NCBI RefSeq assembly: GCF_001904725.1
Contig: NZ_MRCE01000026.1
Span: 1 to 64,000 of the forward strand
DNA length: 64,000 bases
Reading direction: 5' to 3'
DNA from: Phormidium ambiguum IAM M-71
GTDB lineage: Bacteria > Cyanobacteriota > Cyanobacteriia > Cyanobacteriales > Aerosakkonemataceae
Below the pieces are notes generated by a model, which ran no database searches, was not told the DNA's origin, and saw only the letters and a program-made list of their open reading frames with translations. This document shows positions 1 to 8,638 of this stretch, piece by piece. Each line of letters starts with the position of its first letter. Position 1 is the stretch's first letter. Both the position numbers and the translations under genes were made by a program.

Positions 1-12
1 CCTTTGTTATGA

Positions 13-420
13 GCTTTGGGAGGGGGATGGATTGGGGTATCTCTGACGCACACCTCTTGGCAGTAGATAACTAAAACCGATAGATAGCTTTGGGAGGGGC
101 ATAGCTTGGGGCTATCTATGACAACATCCTATTGGAGATAGATAACTTAATTCCTTTGATAGCTTTGGGACTGGTATAGCTTGGTTTTGTCTGTGCCTCA
201 TCTCTAGGAGGGGGATAGCTCGGTTTGCTCTGTGCATTAACTTTGGGACTGGCATCAATTAGTTTTGTCTGTGCATTACTTATGGGAGTGGTATAGCTGG
301 GTAAAGGGACGGCTTCAGCTTTGGCGGCGAGATGACTGGCTAAACTGTAATTATTCTTAATTCATCTAGGTAACGAATAAGTATTCAACTCTATGATTGC
401 GGGTGCTTTGGGAGTGGGAT
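13..420. repeat. imperfect tandem repeats around a GCTTTGGGAGGGG core
   Basis: The core GCTTTGGGA(G/C) recurs at 13, 87 and 162, a period of 74-75 bp, each time followed by a version of GGATAGCTTGGGG and a CTATCT/TCTGTG tract. Shorter, more degenerate copies follow near 205, 241, 270 and 405. No convincing reading frame runs through it. It could be decayed iterons or a decayed satellite. Function unknown. Confidence 0.5.
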
Positions 421-460
421 AGAGGGATGTAGATGTAGGCGATCGCTTTTTTGCTCTGAT

Positions 461-560
461 ACTGGCAACTGCTCTGTGTGCCCTATGAACACAATTCTAA
501 CTGCTCTGGAACTGGCAACTGCTCTGTGTGCCCTGCGAACACAATTCTAACTGCTCTGGA
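461..560. repeat. 50-bp tandem duplication
   Basis: Positions 461-510 and 511-560 are the same 50-bp unit, beginning ACTGGCAACTGCTCTGTGTG, and differ at two adjacent bases (TA versus GC in CCCTATGAAC/CCCTGCGAAC). Short reading frames that start inside each copy are a by-product of the duplication. Confidence 0.85.
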
Positions 561-1012
561 ACCCTACTCCGTTCCCCGTTCCCGATTCAGAAACCACCAA
601 ACTATGAAATTAAGTGTAATAAAATTGCGTTTATGGGAAATTATCGGCATTTATGTGAATTTTTACCGACATTTAACTACCATGTTTCGCACATTTTCAC
701 ACTATCAAAAATTTGGCGGATAAAGAGTGATCTTTATGACTCTTTATCTGTCTTTATCTTCTGTTTTCCCAGACTATTCTTTGATAAACTTGGCTCAATT
801 TGACCGAAAAATTTCTTTTTAAGTTTTCCGGTAATGATTGACCTTAATTGGTAATCTTTGGTCATTAAATTCCGAAAAACCTGCTATTTATTGGGGTCAG
901 ATAGCAGCTTTTCTGCACAACTGGTATTAGCTGACAAAAGCTGCTAATTTATTCGAGAATTCCGGTAAATTATCTGAGGTTTTCCCTATTTGTAAACCCA
1001 AGCTAAGGTACA
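561..1012. other. non-coding AT-rich stretch
   Basis: About 450 bases between the 50-bp duplication and the Rep terminator. I see no reading frame with a ribosome binding site, no strong promoter and no long inverted repeat. Confidence 0.5.
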
Positions 1013-1043
1013 AAGAAATAGCCCCAATTGTCGGCTATTTCTT
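1013..1043 (-). terminator. hairpin downstream of the replication gene
   Basis: Perfect 11-bp arms AAGAAATAGCC (1013-1023) and GGCTATTTCTT (1033-1043) with a 9-base loop, just after the Rep stop codon. Only a short T-rich tail follows on the minus strand, so it is a moderate intrinsic terminator. Confidence 0.6.
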
Positions 1044-1049
1044 AATACT

Positions 1050-4000
1050 TTAATCAGGGATTAACTCAAGCAAATATTCGGAATTAACCCAGAACTTCTG
1101 CCCAATGCCATCAACCAAACGAACATAAGTAGCGTCCCAAATTGAGTGGTAGTAGCCATTACCTAGCAAAGTGTACTCACCCCAAAGGAAATACTTCTTA
1201 TCGTACCTATGAAAGTAATGCACCTCGCCAAAACCCTTAAGCTGCTCCGGCGCTGTGGTGTTGGTGGTGGTGGTACTGGCGGTGGTATTGGTAGCGGTGG
1301 TGGTGGTATTGGTAGCGGTGGTGGTGGTATTGGTAGCGGTGGTGGTGGTATTGGTAGCGGTGGTGGTGGTATTGGTAGCGGTGGTGGTGGTATTGGTAGC
1401 GGTGGTGGTGGTATTGGTAGCGGTGGTGGTGGTGTTGGTGGTGGTGTTGGTGGTGTTGGTGGTGTTGCTGGCGCTGGCTTCCTCCACTGGCTTTAACGAG
1501 TCAGCATAGACCTCTACCAAGCCGGAAGGAGAGTAAATAAGCTTAGACTCAGGAGAAAAGCCATCCCCCCCCGACCCCTGGCTTTGAGAGGTATTTTCCC
1601 CGCACCTTCCCCCAGTATTATTATATAAACTAATCGCGGAAGGTGCGGCGGCTGTATCCCTCTGCCCGCAAGGCTTTCCGGCTTCAAACTTCTCCAAAAT
1701 TTCAGCAAATTTTTTGACTTCAGTTTCACTCATTTTCTGGCTGACTCTGGTTGCTATACAGTCCAGCATGGTTGCTCTGATTAGATCGGTGTAAGGAGAT
1801 TCCTTTATCCTGTAGATCCTTTCCTTATCGCCTTCTGATTGCGTAGAAAAGCCTAGCGACCGCAGCAACCTACCTACAAACTCGCAAGGGGTCTGTTTAC
1901 CCACTTTCATTCCTAGCGCCCTGCTAACCTTTGCGCTTTTAGCCTTCTGCCAGATTGCTACAGTATCAGAATCTTGATTTGACCAGTAGAACTTACTCCC
2001 ATCAAAAAACTTGGTAATCCCTAGTTCTAAAAGAGTTTTTACTCTTAACCACTGTGACCTATAGGAAGTAGACAGCTTAAACGGTTTAGGATTTTCGTCA
2101 AACAAACTTTCTAGCGTCCAGTGCCACTTATTTCGTTGGAGTGTTTTAGCTATTTCTGGATTTTTCAAAAAGTACAAAGTTTCCAGATTTGAAATTAATC
2201 TCCGGTCTTCAAAGTAAATTAAATAAATTAATTCAGGATTGAAGATTGGATTTCCTGTGACCTCGTTAATTTTTTGTTCAATTCCAGGTAGCCTATCTAA
2301 AATTCTCCTTCTGACTGCTTTTAACTTTTCTTCGCGTGGTAGTTTTGGGTTTTTGAAAATTTCCTCAGCTTGTTCTGTGGTGACATCTAATGAGTCATGA
2401 ATTAATTCTGAGATATTTTCCTTAACCTCTTTCTCGCGTCGCTTTAAGAAGTCTTCTTGCTTGCACTCGCTGAACAGTGAAACACGATAACCTCGATTAA
2501 CTAAAGATTCGTGCAAGCAATCTCTGAGATTAAACCTTTCGTGATTGGCTATGCTCCTAAGTTCGCATTCAAACTTAAAAAACTCGCTGTTACTGGCTAT
2601 CTCGGTTAGCCTTGCAATGTGTTTCTCCAGTGCCTCCTTAAAGTCCAGTCCGTCAAAGGTTGCGTTAATGCAATCAGCTAAATAAGCCTTGGTAGCCGCT
2701 TCAATTTCGTCCGGGAATGGTGATGTAGAGACTGTGTTGGTGGGATTAGCCACTGTTCTGCAAAAGATGTGTATTAAAGCCTCACTATCCCTCACCCGCC
2801 GCAAAATCTGTAACTGTTCATCTGTTAATAAAACACCACAGAAGTAAGCATAGATGTTTTTAAAGTATCCAGGGATATTGATGTTACCCCCATTCTCAAG
2901 CGATGGAGATAGTAACAGGTAGTCTGGCTTATACTGCAATATCCACTCTTTTGGTGCATCGGCATCTTTTAAAAACTCCTTGACCTCTTCTGTATTGGTA
3001 GTAGAGCTATCGACTCTTAAACCAAACAAACCTTTTTGGATAAGCTGTGACTCTAGAGCCTCTAGGAATATTTGTGAATCTGCAACAACAACAAACGGAT
3101 CGTTTCCTGCATTTCCTAATAAATACCGCAGAAAAACCGACCGATTATTTTGCTTAAGCTCTCCTAACTCTTCAGCCCCAATATAGAACTTAACTTCATT
3201 GGAGGTTAAGGAGTTATCAAGATTTTTAATCTTAATAATCTTCTTATCGATGCCATATTTAACGAATAAGTCACCAACTAATTGTGCGCTTAAGTCTTTC
3301 AAATTCCCATCTAAGCAGATAATTAAGCTGCATCTTCTGAAGGCTTCTATTAGCAATTGCTTGGCTCTTTCTCGCCACTGAGCAATAGCAGTACTAGAAA
3401 ACAATAAATGCTTTATGGTTGACTCGAACTCATCAAGAATTAGACCTTTCCCATCAAAGTATTCTGGTTTAAAGTAGATAATCGAATCAATTGCACAGCA
3501 AATATTAGATTTTGGATCGGCTAACTTTGTTTCTACATCAATCAGGTGAAAGCCGTTTAAATTATTCCCATGCACCAAGTCGTCTTGCAGATGATAAAAA
3601 ATCTCTTCGCTGTGAGAAGATGCCTCACCGCAGAACTGCCGTAATAGTGTGTTTCTAGCGCCAAAAACAATCCAACCTATACCAGGATAGTGTTTGATGG
3701 TTTTGTACACTAAAGTAGTTTTCCCGCTACCCAATCCACCATTGATCATGGTGCAGTAATCGATTTTAGGTACTTCGATTGCATCGGAGATGTAGGGAAA
3801 ATCAATATTAACATCACCGCTAAACCCTTTTTTCTTCCTCCAGTTCTTCCAAGCTTTCTCACTGCGAATTACTTGCTGAACTTCTGGCTGTTTTGTAAGA
3901 TTAAGGAATTCGTAAACACTAATATCTTTAATCTGTGAATAGTCAGTTAACTCGTCAATATCTTGACCATTTTTTGTTACTTGTCCCCACCACTTAATAA

Positions 4001-4988
4001 CAATTCGATATCCCCACTTTCTTAATAAATTGAATGTGGCTGTCAACCTAGCCATCACACCATTATTAAGAATAGATCCGGCATCTGGGTAGACTTCTAT
4101 TGGTTCGTTGATTTCATAATTTACCGAACAATATTCGATAGCTTCTTTAAGCAGATCTGGACTAGCTGCCCACTGCCCACCAGCCGCACCAATCACAATT
4201 TTATTTAAGCGATTAGCCGCTAAGAAAGGCTTAACTCCAGTCCCCTCTACTATTGCAATTCCTGTTGGCTTTCCTATTGGTTTGTGAATTGCTAAAGGTA
4301 ATTGCTTGTTACCATCTGGGTAGACGTGCAGAGTATTTCCTCTTGATGATAGCCAGAGGTATCTGCTACCGTCTAAGGGATTTCTCAACCTGATCTGACA
4401 AGCAAGTATATAACCGTTAACGTCTTTGACTGGTATTAGATAACCTTCTCCAGAATTATACAGTTGCTTGCCTTGGGCGTTTAATCCTGGTAATTTTGGG
4501 TTAACTGCCTTATCTAAAGTGTGGTATTTAGTAACAGATTTGAAACCAGTTCGCTCTATTTCCTCTTCCGTCAGACCACGCCGCAATAAATCAGCCTTAT
4601 CATCAGGATGCAGTGTTAATTGTGCAAGCAATTCCCTGTAACTTTTATCTCTTTCCTCTATGCTTAAGCAGCATTCTTGCTTGGCTTTTTCTTCGTTAAT
4701 TTCTTGCTGCTTTCTAATCTCCCTCTGCCGTTCCCAATCCCGTCGCTTTTCTTCTGTCCACTCGGCTGAGTTATCAATTACCCAAGTTGATGCTGAATAG
4801 GATTTAGTTGGGTCATTTTCTTTAATACATTTATACCCATTAATCACACTTCCTTTTCTGGCATCAAGTTCGGTCATGCACAGGAGTAAATTTTTTCCTC
4901 CATCGTCTTTAGATCTACATTTACCAGATGTATCACCGCAGATTGGGCAAGGATTAATTTTTGAGGTGCGAATATATCCTTTACTCAT
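1050..4988 (-). CDS. plasmid replication protein, CyRepA1-like (zinc finger, DUF3854/TOPRIM-like, helicase)
   Basis: Probable replication initiator/helicase of the replicon, about 1,312 residues. An N-terminal zinc finger (CPICGDTSGKCR, then a Cys about 16 residues on) resembles those of primases. Next comes a TOPRIM-like DUF3854 region (IAIVEGTGVKPFLAA, VYPDAGS), then a P-loop ATPase with Walker A GGLGSGKTT near residue 425 and Walker B LILDEFES near 525. This layout matches the large Rep proteins of cyanobacterial plasmids. A Thr/Asn-rich tail of seven TTTTATN heptads near residue 1,210 precedes a small C-terminal domain. ATG at 4988 is chosen over 5003 because GGAGGTG lies a few bases upstream. 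The ATG overlaps the stop of the preceding gene (ATGA), so translation is probably coupled. Family assignment is by recognition, not search. Confidence 0.8.
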   Translation of the reverse strand: MSKGYIRTSKINPCPICGDTSGKCRSKDDGGKNLLLCMTELDARKGSVINGYKCIKENDPTKSYSASTWVIDNSAEWTEEKRRDWERQREIRKQQEINEEKAKQECCLSIEERDKSYRELLAQLTLHPDDKADLLRRGLTEEEIERTGFKSVTKYHTLDKAVNPKLPGLNAQGKQLYNSGEGYLIPVKDVNGYILACQIRLRNPLDGSRYLWLSSRGNTLHVYPDGNKQLPLAIHKPIGKPTGIAIVEGTGVKPFLAANRLNKIVIGAAGGQWAASPDLLKEAIEYCSVNYEINEPIEVYPDAGSILNNGVMARLTATFNLLRKWGYRIVIKWWGQVTKNGQDIDELTDYSQIKDISVYEFLNLTKQPEVQQVIRSEKAWKNWRKKKGFSGDVNIDFPYISDAIEVPKIDYCTMINGGLGSGKTTLVYKTIKHYPGIGWIVFGARNTLLRQFCGEASSHSEEIFYHLQDDLVHGNNLNGFHLIDVETKLADPKSNICCAIDSIIYFKPEYFDGKGLILDEFESTIKHLLFSSTAIAQWRERAKQLLIEAFRRCSLIICLDGNLKDLSAQLVGDLFVKYGIDKKIIKIKNLDNSLTSNEVKFYIGAEELGELKQNNRSVFLRYLLGNAGNDPFVVVADSQIFLEALESQLIQKGLFGLRVDSSTTNTEEVKEFLKDADAPKEWILQYKPDYLLLSPSLENGGNINIPGYFKNIYAYFCGVLLTDEQLQILRRVRDSEALIHIFCRTVANPTNTVSTSPFPDEIEAATKAYLADCINATFDGLDFKEALEKHIARLTEIASNSEFFKFECELRSIANHERFNLRDCLHESLVNRGYRVSLFSECKQEDFLKRREKEVKENISELIHDSLDVTTEQAEEIFKNPKLPREEKLKAVRRRILDRLPGIEQKINEVTGNPIFNPELIYLIYFEDRRLISNLETLYFLKNPEIAKTLQRNKWHWTLESLFDENPKPFKLSTSYRSQWLRVKTLLELGITKFFDGSKFYWSNQDSDTVAIWQKAKSAKVSRALGMKVGKQTPCEFVGRLLRSLGFSTQSEGDKERIYRIKESPYTDLIRATMLDCIATRVSQKMSETEVKKFAEILEKFEAGKPCGQRDTAAAPSAISLYNNTGGRCGENTSQSQGSGGDGFSPESKLIYSPSGLVEVYADSLKPVEEASASNTTNTTNTTTNTTTTATNTTTTATNTTTTATNTTTTATNTTTTATNTTTTATNTTTTATNTTASTTTTNTTAPEQLKGFGEVHYFHRYDKKYFLWGEYTLLGNGYYHSIWDATYVRLVDGIGQKFWVNSEYLLELIPD
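1283..1440. repeat. 21-bp minisatellite inside the replication gene
   Basis: Seven near-identical 21-bp units (GGTGGTGGTGGTATTGGTAGC on this strand, split here as GGTGGTGGTGGT plus ATTGGTAGC) encode TTTTATN heptads on the minus strand. Being in frame, copy number could change without breaking the gene. The linker is probably flexible. Confidence 0.85.
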
Positions 4989-5269
4989 TTTACACCTCCA
5001 CATAAATCGAGGTGTAATTTATTGGCACAATTTGAGCGACCGGATAAATGGCGATCGCAAATCGATTTTATCTGTCCAAAAATTGAATTATGGTAAAGAT
5101 TACCAAAAGTCTCGCTGTGCGTGTTATAGTTATGGAAGATCTTATTTCTTTTTGTCTCCATAATCACCTCTCTGGGTTTACGGAGCTTAGTATCACCAGA
5201 AATTTTTGGTTGACTTTTTTCGCTCCGACTTAGAGAGGAAATATTTTTTATTGGGGTGTATTTAACCAT
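4985..5269 (-). CDS. small Cys-containing protein of the replication operon (second gene)
   Basis: About 94 residues, family not recognised. It starts at ATG 5269 behind GGTGGAG (a GTG at 5278 is also open) and its stop overlaps the Rep start as ATGA. Its C-terminal third (ICDRHLSGRSNCANKL...LCGG) clearly resembles the end of the preceding small protein (ICDRHLRKCPNCNGWV...CCLGG), so the two look like diverged tandem paralogues. This copy has lost part of the CPNC motif, so metal binding is doubtful. The coupled layout suggests a role in regulating or helping replication; that is inference. Confidence 0.55.
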   Translation of the reverse strand: MVKYTPIKNISSLSRSEKSQPKISGDTKLRKPREVIMETKRNKIFHNYNTHSETFGNLYHNSIFGQIKSICDRHLSGRSNCANKLHLDLCGGVK

Positions 5270-5576
5270 TTTCTCCACCCCCTAAACAGCAGAATAAGAT
5301 GTCGGTCATCACCCAGCCGTTACAATTGGGGCATTTCCTGAGATGCCGATCGCAAATCGCCTCAAGCTTTCGCTTCTGTGGTAGTGATAACTTGCTCTGC
5401 CTTGCTATTGTTCTGAGAAAAATTTCTTCCCATCCCTTGACCTGTGGTAGTTTCAGTAGTTTCTCGCAAATCAACCGATGAGCCGAATCTCTACAAATTA
5501 TTACTGTAGATTTTGGCGCTCCTGGTACTCTCATGGATATTGCAAATCCAGAAGCCTTAGTAGAAAGGGACTCCAT
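5262..5576 (-). CDS. small zinc-finger-like protein of the replication operon (first gene)
   Basis: About 104 residues, family not recognised. ATG 5576 has AGGAG about nine bases upstream; a TTG at 5585 is also open. The C-terminus holds a Cys/His cluster, CDRHLRKCPNCNG, that could bind one zinc, and a late CC pair. The N-terminal part (TVIICRDSAHRLICEKLLKL) looks globular. It overlaps the start of the next gene, so all three genes to position 1050 form one operon. A DNA- or RNA-binding accessory of replication is plausible but unproven. Confidence 0.55.
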   Translation of the reverse strand: MESLSTKASGFAISMRVPGAPKSTVIICRDSAHRLICEKLLKLPQVKGWEEIFLRTIARQSKLSLPQKRKLEAICDRHLRKCPNCNGWVMTDILFCCLGGGENG

Positions 5577-5640
5577 CTTTTTCAACTCCTGTTTGAAGTT
5601 TTAACTGGTATTCCCCTCCGAAAGAATTTGCTTGGCTCAT
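5557..5640 (-). CDS. possible 27-residue leader peptide
   Basis: ATG at 5640 opens a 27-codon frame (MSQANSFGGEYQLKLQ...) ending at 5557, inside the start of the next gene in another frame. Its termination could affect initiation at 5576. There is no good ribosome binding site, so it may be chance. Confidence 0.2.
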   Translation of the reverse strand: MSQANSFGGEYQLKLQTGVEKDGVPFY

Positions 5641-5760
5641 AAATTCATTAAGCTGATAGTGTGTTATTTGTTTATCGCTCTTCGAGCGAGTTGAACCTTT
5701 TAGTAAGCTCGTTCGGAGGGTTTTTTGATTATTTTTTTTGTTTTTGACCTCACCTCCTGA

Positions 5761-5800
5761 AAAAAAAGCACAAAGCCCCGTCAGGACTCCCGACGGGGCT
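5761..5800 (-). terminator. strong intrinsic terminator or attenuator in the replication-operon leader
   Basis: Nine-bp perfect stem AGCCCCGTC (5774-5782) / GACGGGGCT (5792-5800). On the minus strand it is followed by TTGTGC and eight T residues (5761-5768). No minus-strand gene lies between here and 8639, but a minus-strand promoter sits only about 30 bases upstream. It therefore looks like an early terminator of the replication transcript. Confidence 0.75.
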
Positions 5801-5831
5801 AATGATTATGGAATTATTGCGTGTTCTATAT

Positions 5832-5862
5832 ATATTAGCTAATGCTTTTATTTAAATGTCAA
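5832..5862 (-). promoter_or_regulatory. promoter of the replication operon
   Basis: Perfect -35 TTGACA on the minus strand (5857-5862) and TAATAT (5832-5837) 19 bases away; GCTAAT at 17 bases is an alternative -10. Transcription would begin near 5825 and reach the 5761-5800 hairpin almost at once. The rest of 5641-5979 holds a second, weaker stem (GAGCGAG with CTCGTTC, about 5680-5715) and no gene. Confidence 0.6.
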
Positions 5863-5979
5863 GTCACACTTAATCAAACTAGCGACACAACAGCAAGCGT
5901 TTCTCTTGGATTAATCCACTCTGCTAATTGTGGGAAAATTAAGTAAATATTTTAGTTATATTATTTTTTCTCTAAAAAT

Positions 5980-6603
5980 ATGTCTGAGTTTTGGGATCAG
6001 CCAATTGAAAACGAAACTGATAAAGCTTTTGAATGGTTTTGTCACTACCGCGATTTGGGTGGGGAAAGAACCCTCGCCAAAGTAGCACAAAAGTATGGGA
6101 AAAACAGCACTTATGAACGGCAGTTACAAAAATGGAGCCGTCAACATCACTGGGTCGCCCGTACCTTAAGTTTTGATCAACACCGCCATCAGCTTTTACT
6201 TCAAGAGGAAGAAAAAGTAGGAAAAGAGCGAGCTAGACTATCCGCTCAACAATGGGATGAACGCAGAACAGAATTACGCACTAAACAATGGCAAATGAGT
6301 CAGTTGTTGCTCGCTAAAGCTGAAGAAATGCTGTCTTTTTCTTTAGCTGAAAGAAGATGGACTTTTCGCGACGCAACTTCGATGATTCAGCTAGGGGTAG
6401 ATTTAGCCAAAACTGCTACTGAAGTGCCGAGTTTTGATGTTTATGAAGCTATCCGAGTTTTAGCCAATTCTGATATGTTACCCAGTGAAGTTTGTGAGCG
6501 AGTTAAAGAACTTTTTGACGATGTTACTTTACAAATCCAAACCGCCTTTGTCCAGGGTTGCTTAGATTATCAAATGGAGGCAGAAAATACTGATAATCTT
6601 TAG
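5980..6603 (+). CDS. helix-turn-helix protein resembling a phage small terminase subunit
   Basis: 207 residues. The first 70 residues contain an HTH-like stretch (RTLAKVAQKYGKNSTYERQLQKWSRQHHW), the pattern of phage terminase small subunits and related 'insert-element HTH' proteins. This is followed by a long charged helix rich in Glu, Arg and Gln (about 70-115) that probably oligomerises. No large terminase or other phage structural gene is nearby, so a packaging role is unlikely here. A stand-alone DNA-binding protein of plasmid or prophage origin fits better. Transcribed away from the replication operon. Confidence 0.5.
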   Translation: MSEFWDQPIENETDKAFEWFCHYRDLGGERTLAKVAQKYGKNSTYERQLQKWSRQHHWVARTLSFDQHRHQLLLQEEEKVGKERARLSAQQWDERRTELRTKQWQMSQLLLAKAEEMLSFSLAERRWTFRDATSMIQLGVDLAKTATEVPSFDVYEAIRVLANSDMLPSEVCERVKELFDDVTLQIQTAFVQGCLDYQMEAENTDNL

Positions 6604-6756
6604 TTTCAATGTGGGAGTATGGAAGAAAAATTTAATAGTTAGATTTGGCTTGCTCCCAATTATTAGTAAGCTAAATATTGCCATTTGGCAGTATAATATG
6701 TTACATTAAATAGTAAGGAAAAGCCCTTTTCGCTACATACATCGGGCTAAAAAATT

Positions 6757-7581
6757 ATGCAATTTAAACATTTCTTCTCCAAGTTATTTGGTTCAATTTC
6801 TGCTGTCTGGAATCAAATGATTCAACCAGTTAATCAAACAGTCACTTGGATTGTACGAGCTACTATTAAAGATTACTTACTAGTTTTGATGTGGACTCTA
6901 AAAAATCTAGCGGCTCTGTTTGAGAAAGTGGGTAATCAGTTAGCTTTGGTAATTGAAGGTTTGTTAAAAGAAAACTTATCCTCACCAACAGAATTGATGC
7001 CTGATTTTCTCGTATTGGCTCATCAAAACATTATGAGTCAGATGGTAGAGAATCAACTGGAACTTCCTCACTTATTCATCGCCTTGGTCACAGGACAAGA
7101 AACTCTTGGTTATGTCGTTGAGCCTGTAAACTATGGGGTATTTCTTGATTCCTATCTTCGGGTTAAAGAATTTCAAAAAAGCCCAGAATGCTACTGGAAA
7201 ACTCAAAGCGGTTGGCTTAATTACTTCTACCCATTGCCGACGAACTCAGAAACCTTATCTTTAGCGATCGCTCAACCTCAAACAGGAAACGATTCAACAT
7301 CTGTTGACTCCAGTTCCGTTGACCATCAGGAGGTACTATTGGTTTCCACTCTGATTGTTACTGGTGAAGCCAATAGACAATGTAGCAGTTGGCTCTATAT
7401 CCAGCAAGTTTGTTGGAAAACTATCAACAATTTAGCTGCTGCTTTCTCTGCTATTAAAGCTAGTGAACTTAAACAAGTAGCTTCTTATCTGAAGATTAAA
7501 GGCTATCGAAAGATGCGAAAGCTGGAACTGTTCCTGACTCTGATGATGAACCTACCAGTTGATATGCAATTGATCAATTAA
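6757..7581 (+). CDS. unrecognised protein with a C-terminal Rho_N/SAP-like motif
   Basis: 274 residues, not recognised overall. The N-terminus is amphipathic with hydrophobic helices (about 15-55) but no clear signal peptide. The centre is a mixed domain with a Ser/Asp-rich linker near residue 190. The last 40 residues (ELKQVASYLKIKGYRKMRKLELFLTLM) match the pattern of the Rho N-terminal/SAP-type helix-extended loop-helix, a nucleic-acid-binding motif. A strong terminator follows directly. DNA or RNA binding is inference from that motif alone. Confidence 0.5.
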   Translation: MQFKHFFSKLFGSISAVWNQMIQPVNQTVTWIVRATIKDYLLVLMWTLKNLAALFEKVGNQLALVIEGLLKENLSSPTELMPDFLVLAHQNIMSQMVENQLELPHLFIALVTGQETLGYVVEPVNYGVFLDSYLRVKEFQKSPECYWKTQSGWLNYFYPLPTNSETLSLAIAQPQTGNDSTSVDSSSVDHQEVLLVSTLIVTGEANRQCSSWLYIQQVCWKTINNLAAAFSAIKASELKQVASYLKIKGYRKMRKLELFLTLMMNLPVDMQLIN

Positions 7582-7586
7582 TACTC

Positions 7587-7629
7587 ACCCCCGACAATCA
7601 AACTTAGATTGTGCGGGGGGTTTTGTTTT
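7587..7629 (+). terminator. intrinsic terminator
   Basis: Arms CCCCCGACAATC and GATTGTGCGGGGG pair through about 11 bp with one bulged position, followed by TTTTGTTTTG. It ends the gene at 6757-7581. Confidence 0.8.
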
Positions 7630-7812
7630 GCTCTTACGAATGGCGATCATTTTGGTGAAAGACGATCGCTTCCGCGTACTCTCTTGCATATCGCACTTTC
7701 CATCCCTAGTCCTGGACTACGCTTAACCCCAATCGCTTTTTATAGAGAATTAGCCGGATGTTCTGGGAATAATAATACTGGCAAACATCTTTGCAAAAGC
7801 TGAGAAAGGATT

Positions 7813-8181
7813 GTGAAATTTCAAACATTGATAGCTGGGCTAATAGCTACAACTACTGCCGGGATCTGCATCCCTATTGCTGCTGTTGTTGCCCAACATT
7901 CTTTCGGTAACGAAACTTCCCATTGTCGAGCCACCCTGATTGGTAACGAGCCAAACTCTCGCGTTACATTGCGTTCTGGGCCAGGGACGAATTATAAAAG
8001 TTTGGGTTATGGCTTAGTAGGAGATCGCGTTCTAGTTCTGACTGTAACTGCTCCAGAAGTCGATTATGAAAAAGATAACCAAGGAAAGGGTTGGTATAGA
8101 GTTGGCTTTCCCAGAAGCGGAGCCCAAGGGTGGATTCGCGAAGATTTTCTGCGTGTGCAATGTGCTCCCATCAATGATTAG
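7813..8181 (+). CDS. secreted SH3b-domain protein
   Basis: 122 residues, starting at GTG 7813 behind GAGAAAGGA. Residues 1-28 form a signal peptide ending in a run such as AAVVAQ. The rest is one bacterial SH3 (SH3b) domain: VTLRSGPGTNYKSLGYGLVGDRVLVL and GWYRVGFPRSGAQGWIREDFL are its typical beginning and end. Two Cys residues (near 37 and 118) could form a disulfide after export. Such domains usually bind cell-wall peptides. It is followed after 9 bases by a second small secreted protein, probably in the same transcript. Confidence 0.75.
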   Translation: MKFQTLIAGLIATTTAGICIPIAAVVAQHSFGNETSHCRATLIGNEPNSRVTLRSGPGTNYKSLGYGLVGDRVLVLTVTAPEVDYEKDNQGKGWYRVGFPRSGAQGWIREDFLRVQCAPIND

Positions 8182-8190
8182 TGAGGTTTT

Positions 8191-8553
8191 ATGTTCCGCA
8201 TTTCAATACTTAGTTTGTTAATTTTTACCGGGCTAGGAATTTCCGTTTTTGGCAACCCAGCCCGTGCTGATATTTATGATGCCACTGTTATTTGTAGAGT
8301 GCGGGGGCTACAACAGGGACAACTAGCCTTGCGTCCCCAACCCAACGGTAGACCCTTTGCAGGGTTGAATAATGGCAATACCGTCCAAGCCTTTGCAGGT
8401 ACAATCGACGAAAATAATGTCATTTGGGATGAAGTTAAAGTAATTAAAGGGCCTAACTCCCAACTTACAGGACGGGTCGGTTACGTTAATAGTAAATACT
8501 TATCTTGTAAGTGGTACGACGAACAGGGGAATTTTATCAGAGAAGACCCTTAG
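8191..8553 (+). CDS. secreted SH3-like small protein
   Basis: 120 residues. A signal peptide (1-27, ending PARA before DIYDA) is followed by an SH3b-like beta fold: LALRPQPNGRPFAGLNNGNTVQAF and GRVGYVNSKYLSC resemble the equivalent strands of the upstream protein, with Cys at similar places. The two are likely diverged paralogues acting in the periplasm or wall. A terminator follows at 8569. Confidence 0.65.
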   Translation: MFRISILSLLIFTGLGISVFGNPARADIYDATVICRVRGLQQGQLALRPQPNGRPFAGLNNGNTVQAFAGTIDENNVIWDEVKVIKGPNSQLTGRVGYVNSKYLSCKWYDEQGNFIREDP

Positions 8554-8568
8554 AGAGTTTTTCTAATC

Positions 8569-8615
8569 AGCCAGTTTCGGCAGAGTATATTTTTATTCTG
8601 TTGAAGCTGGCTTTT
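8569..8615 (+). terminator. intrinsic terminator
   Basis: AGCCAGTTTC (8569-8578) pairs with GAAGCTGGCT (8603-8612) with one G-U; an inner CAGAG/TTCTG stem extends it, and TTTT follows. It closes the two-gene secreted-protein unit. Confidence 0.7.
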
Positions 8616-8638
8616 ACAAGGATACTTGCAAACTTTTT

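Noticed and set aside
478-803. Two short overlapping frames starting in the 50-bp duplication
   Set aside because: No ribosome binding site; identical starts come from the tandem copy, and the composition is that of intergenic DNA.
1209-1509. Gly- and Val-rich frames on the plus strand
   Set aside because: Antisense translations of the TTTTATN minisatellite in the Rep gene.
5980-6603. Evidence for a prophage from the small-terminase-like gene
   Set aside because: No large terminase, portal, capsid or tail gene occurs anywhere in the window.
7609-7803. 64-codon frame after the terminator at 7587
   Set aside because: Starts inside the terminator stem, crosses HIP1 repeats and has no ribosome binding site.
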